Source of the DNA: AC-32 sp035455445
GTDB lineage: Bacteria; Actinomycetota; Thermoleophilia; Gaiellales; Gaiellaceae
Length of the DNA stretch: 8,221 nucleotides
Direction: 5' to 3'
Assembly: GCA_035455445.1 (NCBI GenBank)
Contig: DATIFC010000099.1
Span: 1 to 8,221 of the forward strand
A program made the position numbers and the translations under genes. Below the pieces are notes generated by a model. That model saw only the letters and a list, made by a program, of their open reading frames with translations, was not told the DNA's origin and did not search any database. This document shows positions 4,438 to 8,221 of this stretch, in pieces. Position 1 is the first letter of the stretch, and the number at the start of each line of letters is the position of its first letter.

Positions 4438-7032
4438 GTGCACCTGCGAGCGATCAAGCTGCGCGGCTTCAAGTCGTTCCCGGAGCCGGTCGAGGTTCGC
4501 CTGGAGCCCGGCGTCGCCGTCGTCGTCGGCCCGAACGGCTCGGGCAAGTCGAACGTCGCCGACGCGCTGCTCTGGGCCTCGGGCTCGCTGAGTCCGCACG
4601 AGCTGCGCGCGGAGAAGCCCGACGACGTGCTCTTCGCGGGCTCGCCGGGACACGCGCCGGCGGATCACTGCGAGGTCGAGCTGCTGTTCGACAACGAGGA
4701 CGGCGCCTTTCCCGAGCTCGACTTCAGCGAGATCTCGGTCACCAGGCGACTGCACCGCGGCGGCGAGGGCCAGTACCTGGTCAACCGCGCGGCGGTGCGC
4801 CGCACCGACCTCGTCGAGCTGCTCGCCGACGTCGGCCTCGGCGGCAGCCACGGCTCGGTCATCAGCCAGGGCAAGGTCGAGCAGATCCTCGCCTCGAAGC
4901 CCGAGGAGCGGCGCGCCCTGATCGAGGACGCGGCCGGGCTCGGGAAGTTCAAGCGCCGGCGGCACCGCGCGGAGCTGAAGCTCGCGCGCGTCCAGATCCA
5001 GGTCGAGCGGGCGCGCGATCTCGAGGCCGAGGTGAAGGCCCGGCTGCGGCCCCTCGCCTTGCAGGCGACCGCCGCCGAGCGCGCGGAGAAGCTGCGCGGC
5101 GAGATCGCGGCGCTGCGGGCTCGGCTGGCCCAGCTCGACCTCGCCGGGATCGACGACCGGCTGGCCGAGGTCGAGGAGCGGCGCACGGCGGCGGCGCTCG
5201 AGCGGCGCCGCACGGGCGAGCGGCTCGAGGCGCTGCTGGCGGAGCGCAACCGCGTCGAGGAGGAGCTGGCGGCGGCGGCGGGACGGGGCGACGGCGCGAC
5301 CTCGGCGCTCTACCGGCTGCGCAGTGCGTCCGAGCGGCTCGAGCTGCGGCGCGACGCCGGACGAGAGCTCGCCGAGCGGCTGCGGGCGGAGCCGCTGCCG
5401 CGGATGCGTGCGAACCCGGAGCGCGAGGCCCTGCGCGAGCAGGCGCGCCTGGCGCGGGAGCGGCTCGCCGCCCTGGAGCGCTCGCTCGCCGAGCGCGAGG
5501 GGCTGCCGCCGGCGGCACGGGCGCTGGCCGAGGAGGGGGAGCGGCTGGCGCTGTCGCTGCTCGAGGTCGAGGCCGGGTACGAGCGGGCGGTTGCCGCCGC
5601 GCTCGGCGCCCGCGCGGCCGCGCTGGTGGCCGCCGACACGCCCGGAGCGCTCGCGCTCGTCGAGCGGGCGCGCAAGGCCGGCCTCGGCGATCTGGCGGTG
5701 CTGGTGCCGCCCCGAGCGGGGGCAGGGCGCGCTGCACGGCCGCCGCTGCTCGGGGCGGAGGCCCTCTCGAGCCGCGTGCGCGCCCGGCCCGGGGGCGAGC
5801 GAGTCGCCGAGCTGCTCGCGGACGTGTGGCTGGCCGAGCCGGCCGAGCTGACGCGAGCGGAGAGCGGCGTCCTCGTCACGCGTGAGGGCCACTGCTTCGA
5901 CGCGGCGCGCGGCGAGCTCTGGTTCGCGGGCGAGACCGCCGAGGCGGTGCTGCTCCAGCTCGACGCCCGGCGGCGCGCGCTCGCGGCCGAGGCCGACGAC
6001 CTGGAGCGGCGCGTGGAGGGGCTGCCGGCGCAGGTCGAGCCGCTCCCGACCGGGCCCCTGGCCGAGCTGGCCGACCGGCTCGCCGGGGCGCTCTCTGCGG
6101 CCTCGGCCGCCGCGGAGCGGTTCGAGGCGCCGCTGCGCGCGCGCGTGGACGCTGGCGCTACCCGCGCCGGCGAGCTGGCGGCCGAGCTGCGACGGCTCGG
6201 CGGAGAGGAGGCCGAGGTCAGGCGGGCCGCGGCAGAGGCCGGCGAGCGCGCAAGCGCGATCGACGTCGAGCGGGCGCATCTCGAGGAGCAGGCGGCGGAG
6301 GCGCGGCGCCGGCTGGAGGAGGCCGGGGCGGAGCCGGCCGAGGGCGACGACGGCGACGAGCTCGCCGCGAGGGTCGAGAGGCTCGAGCGCCGCCGCGAGA
6401 CGCTCGGCCAGGTCAACCCGCTCGCGAAGGAGGAGTACGAGCGCGAGAAGGAGCGCCTGACCGAGCTCGCCGAGCAGCGCGCCGACCTCGAGGCGAGCCT
6501 GAAGGAGCTGGAGGAGCTGCGCGCCGAGCTCGCCGAGACCGTCGAGCGGCGCTTCGACGAGACCTTCGCCGCCGTGAGCTCGCACTTCGAGGAGGTGGCG
6601 GCCACGCTCTTCCCCGGCGGGACCGGGCGGCTGCGGCTGACGGAGCCGGTCGAGGACGCCGAGGACGCCGAACCCGGGGTCGAGGTGGAGCTCCGCCCGG
6701 TCGGCAAGCGCGTGACGCGGCTCTCGCTGCTCTCGGGCGGCGAGAAGGCCCTCGGCGCGATCTCGTTCCTGTTCGCGCTCTTCCTCGCCAGGCCGTGCCC
6801 GTTCTACCTCCTCGACGAGGTCGAGGCCGCGCTCGACGACGCCAACATCGGCCGCTTCGTCGAGCTTCTGCGCCGCTACTCGGACCGCGCGCAGTTCATC
6901 GTCGTCACGCACCAGAAGAAGACGATGGAGGCCGCGGACGTGCTCTACGGCGTGACGATGGGCGGCGACGGCGTCTCGCAGATCGTCTCCCGGCGCCTGC
7001 CGCGCGACGAGCAGGTCCCGGCAGTGGCCTAG
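4438..7032 (+). CDS. smc: SMC-family chromosome condensation ATPase, short-armed
   Basis: ATPase that, as a dimer with ScpA/ScpB, organises and helps segregate the chromosome. It starts at GTG (MHLRAIKLRGFKSFPEPVEV, the usual SMC opening). The N-terminal head has Walker A GPNGSGKSN (31-39, K37) and SQGKVEQILASKPEERRALIEDAAGL. The first coiled coil covers about 160-350. A hinge-like region (about 355-500) contains YERAVAAALG and ends GELWFAGE. The second coiled coil covers about 500-700. The C-terminal head has the ABC signature LSGGEKALGAISFLFALF (S766), Walker B FYLLDEVEAALDDAN (D793, E794) and the switch histidine in VVTHQKKTME. All catalytic motifs are intact. At 864 aa it is far below the roughly 1,180 usual for bacterial SMC, and the loss falls in both arms. 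Its stop shares one base with the next gene's GTG. A RecN- or SbcC-type protein is unlikely given the opening and the hinge. Confidence 0.93.
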   Translation: MHLRAIKLRGFKSFPEPVEVRLEPGVAVVVGPNGSGKSNVADALLWASGSLSPHELRAEKPDDVLFAGSPGHAPADHCEVELLFDNEDGAFPELDFSEISVTRRLHRGGEGQYLVNRAAVRRTDLVELLADVGLGGSHGSVISQGKVEQILASKPEERRALIEDAAGLGKFKRRRHRAELKLARVQIQVERARDLEAEVKARLRPLALQATAAERAEKLRGEIAALRARLAQLDLAGIDDRLAEVEERRTAAALERRRTGERLEALLAERNRVEEELAAAAGRGDGATSALYRLRSASERLELRRDAGRELAERLRAEPLPRMRANPEREALREQARLARERLAALERSLAEREGLPPAARALAEEGERLALSLLEVEAGYERAVAAALGARAAALVAADTPGALALVERARKAGLGDLAVLVPPRAGAGRAARPPLLGAEALSSRVRARPGGERVAELLADVWLAEPAELTRAESGVLVTREGHCFDAARGELWFAGETAEAVLLQLDARRRALAAEADDLERRVEGLPAQVEPLPTGPLAELADRLAGALSAASAAAERFEAPLRARVDAGATRAGELAAELRRLGGEEAEVRRAAAEAGERASAIDVERAHLEEQAAEARRRLEEAGAEPAEGDDGDELAARVERLERRRETLGQVNPLAKEEYEREKERLTELAEQRADLEASLKELEELRAELAETVERRFDETFAAVSSHFEEVAATLFPGGTGRLRLTEPVEDAEDAEPGVEVELRPVGKRVTRLSLLSGGEKALGAISFLFALFLARPCPFYLLDEVEAALDDANIGRFVELLRRYSDRAQFIVVTHQKKTMEAADVLYGVTMGGDGVSQIVSRRLPRDEQVPAVA

Positions 7033-8221
7033 TGCTCTACCGGCCGGAGGCGTTCGAGCCGCTCACGAACGAAACGTGGGACGAGGCACGTGTCCGGGCG
7101 GGGATCGCGGCGATCGTCGCCGACGCCGACGAGCACTTCGACCCAGAACGGCTCTGGGCGGCAAACGAGTGGGACGCGTGGAACTCGACGCCGCCGCTGA
7201 AGGATCTCTACTGCGGAGCCAGCGGCGTGGTGCTCGCGCTCGATGTCCTGCGCAGGCGCGGGCTGGCGGAGACGGCGATCGACCTCACCGGGGCCGCACA
7301 CTGGACGCTCGAGCTTTGGCGCGCCGAGCCGGACCTCTCCGGCGGCGAGATCGAGCTGCCGTCGCCCAGCGCCTCGTCGTTGCTCGGCGGCGACACGGGA
7401 CTGCTGCTGGTCTCGTGGCGGCTCGATCCGCGCCCGGAGCTCGCGACGGCGCTGCTCGACCGCATCCGCGAGAACGTCGACAACGCGGCCGACGAGGTGA
7501 TGTGGGGCTCACCGGGGACGATGCTTGCGGCGCGGGTCATGGGCGCCTGGACAGGCGAGGAGCGCTGGGAAGAGGCCTGGCGTGAGAGCGCGGAGGCACT
7601 GCTCGATCGCCGCGACGCGGACGGCGTCTGGACGCAGCGGCTGTACGGCAGGGAATTCCGGGGCCTCGGCCCCGTGCACGGTCTCGTCGGCAACGTGCAC
7701 GCGCTCCTGCAGGCGGAAAACCGGCCCGAGCGACTCGAGCACGAGACGGCGGCGATCCTCGCGCGGGAGGCGATCGTCGAGGACGCCCTCGCGACATGGC
7801 CAGCGGTTATGGGTGGGGAGCTCGTGCCCAAGGAAGGCCAGATCCGGCTGCAGTGGTGCCACGGCGCGCCGGGGATCGTCGGGACCGCTGGGCCGTACCT
7901 GGACGAGGAGCTCCTCGTTGCAGGTGCGGAGCTCACCTGGCGAGCCGGGGCGCACCAAGAGGAGAAGGGCGCGTCGATCTGCCACGGCACGGCCGGGAAC
8001 GGCTACGCGCTGCTGAAGACGTTCGAGCGGACGGGCGACGAACGCTGGCTGGAGCGGGCGCGGCGCTTCGCCGTCCACGCGCTCGGCCAGGTCGAGCGGA
8101 CGCGCGCGGAGGTCGGGCACGGCCGCTATTCGCTCTTCACCGGCGACCTCGGCGTGGCCCTCTTCGCCGCGTCGTGCCTCGACGCCGACGCGCGCTTCCC
8201 CGTGCTCGACGCCTGGGACTA
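7032..8221 (+). CDS. LanC-like (LANCL-type) protein, complete or missing only its last residues
   Basis: Zinc protein of the LanC superfamily, 396 codons in the window. Bacterial LanC cyclases form thioether rings in lanthipeptides, and mammalian LANCL proteins add glutathione to dehydroamino acids. The zinc site is complete: C276 in LQWCHGAPGIVG and C317-H318 in SICHGTAGNGYALL, matching human LANCL1 Cys276, Cys322 and His323. Seven G-x-x-G motifs, as expected for the double alpha-barrel, lie at 62-65, 120-123, 159-162, 217-220, 278-281, 319-322 and 371-374. The C-terminal FTGDLGVALF...DARFPVLD aligns with the end of LANCL proteins. The window stops after TA of the next codon, which may itself be the stop. 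GTG at 7032 overlaps the smc stop (TAGTG), implying coupling. No dehydratase, precursor peptide or transporter is present. It uses GAA for Glu seven times, while I noticed only one in smc. Its substrate is unknown. Confidence 0.88.
   Translation, partial: MLYRPEAFEPLTNETWDEARVRAGIAAIVADADEHFDPERLWAANEWDAWNSTPPLKDLYCGASGVVLALDVLRRRGLAETAIDLTGAAHWTLELWRAEPDLSGGEIELPSPSASSLLGGDTGLLLVSWRLDPRPELATALLDRIRENVDNAADEVMWGSPGTMLAARVMGAWTGEERWEEAWRESAEALLDRRDADGVWTQRLYGREFRGLGPVHGLVGNVHALLQAENRPERLEHETAAILAREAIVEDALATWPAVMGGELVPKEGQIRLQWCHGAPGIVGTAGPYLDEELLVAGAELTWRAGAHQEEKGASICHGTAGNGYALLKTFERTGDERWLERARRFAVHALGQVERTRAEVGHGRYSLFTGDLGVALFAASCLDADARFPVLDAWD

Noticed and set aside
3483..4547. Minus-strand open frame across acpP, rnc, the foldback element and the smc start
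   Set aside because: It runs antisense to three recognised genes and through the insertion element, with no recognisable domain or ribosome binding site.
4369..6912. Long minus-strand open frame (about 847 codons) opposite smc
   Set aside because: Its product is low-complexity Arg/Leu/Gly/Glu-rich sequence with no family motifs. It lies antisense to an smc with all ATPase motifs, and such frames arise from the codon bias of GC-rich genes.
7032..8221. Full lanthipeptide biosynthesis cluster
   Set aside because: Only the LanC-like protein is present. No dehydratase, precursor peptide, protease or transporter is seen in the window.

Overview
This 8.2 kb window is very GC-rich, with codons ending almost entirely in G or C. 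It reads as chromosomal DNA of a high-GC Actinomycetota-like bacterium. The TANNNT -10 boxes placed about 10 nt before start codons, the OmpR-type two-component pair and the rpmF-plsX-acpP-rnc-smc order fit an actinobacterial lineage. A deep branch such as Thermoleophilia is my guess, not something the sequence proves.

Left part (1-1916), all on the minus strand. A small secreted or membrane-tethered protein of unknown function (1527-1916) is followed by a strong terminator-like hairpin (1476-1508). Next come an OmpR/PhoB-family response regulator (755-1459) and a sensor histidine kinase joined to it by an ATGA overlap (758 to beyond the left edge). The kinase is cut just after its phospho-acceptor histidine.

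Centre and right (2059-8221), all on the plus strand. This is a housekeeping cluster: ribosomal protein L32 (rpmF), phosphate acyltransferase PlsX, acyl carrier protein AcpP, RNase III (rnc) and an SMC chromosome-condensation ATPase. L32, PlsX and ACP form the familiar ribosome/lipid-synthesis block. RNase III and SMC follow, as in many bacteria. A 121-bp foldback element with 17-bp perfect terminal inverted repeats lies between rnc and smc and looks like a MITE or REP-type insertion. A LanC-like protein overlaps the smc stop codon by one base and runs to the right edge. It carries the complete zinc site and seven G-x-x-G repeats of that family and resembles eukaryotic LANCL proteins.

The main points for a second look are: the LanC-like gene coupled to smc with no lanthipeptide genes in view; an SMC with arms about half the usual length; an RNase III that lacks one conserved metal-site aspartate and has no canonical start codon in front of its conserved N-terminus; a PlsX whose natural start falls on an ATA codon at the foot of a hairpin; and the structured insertion element.
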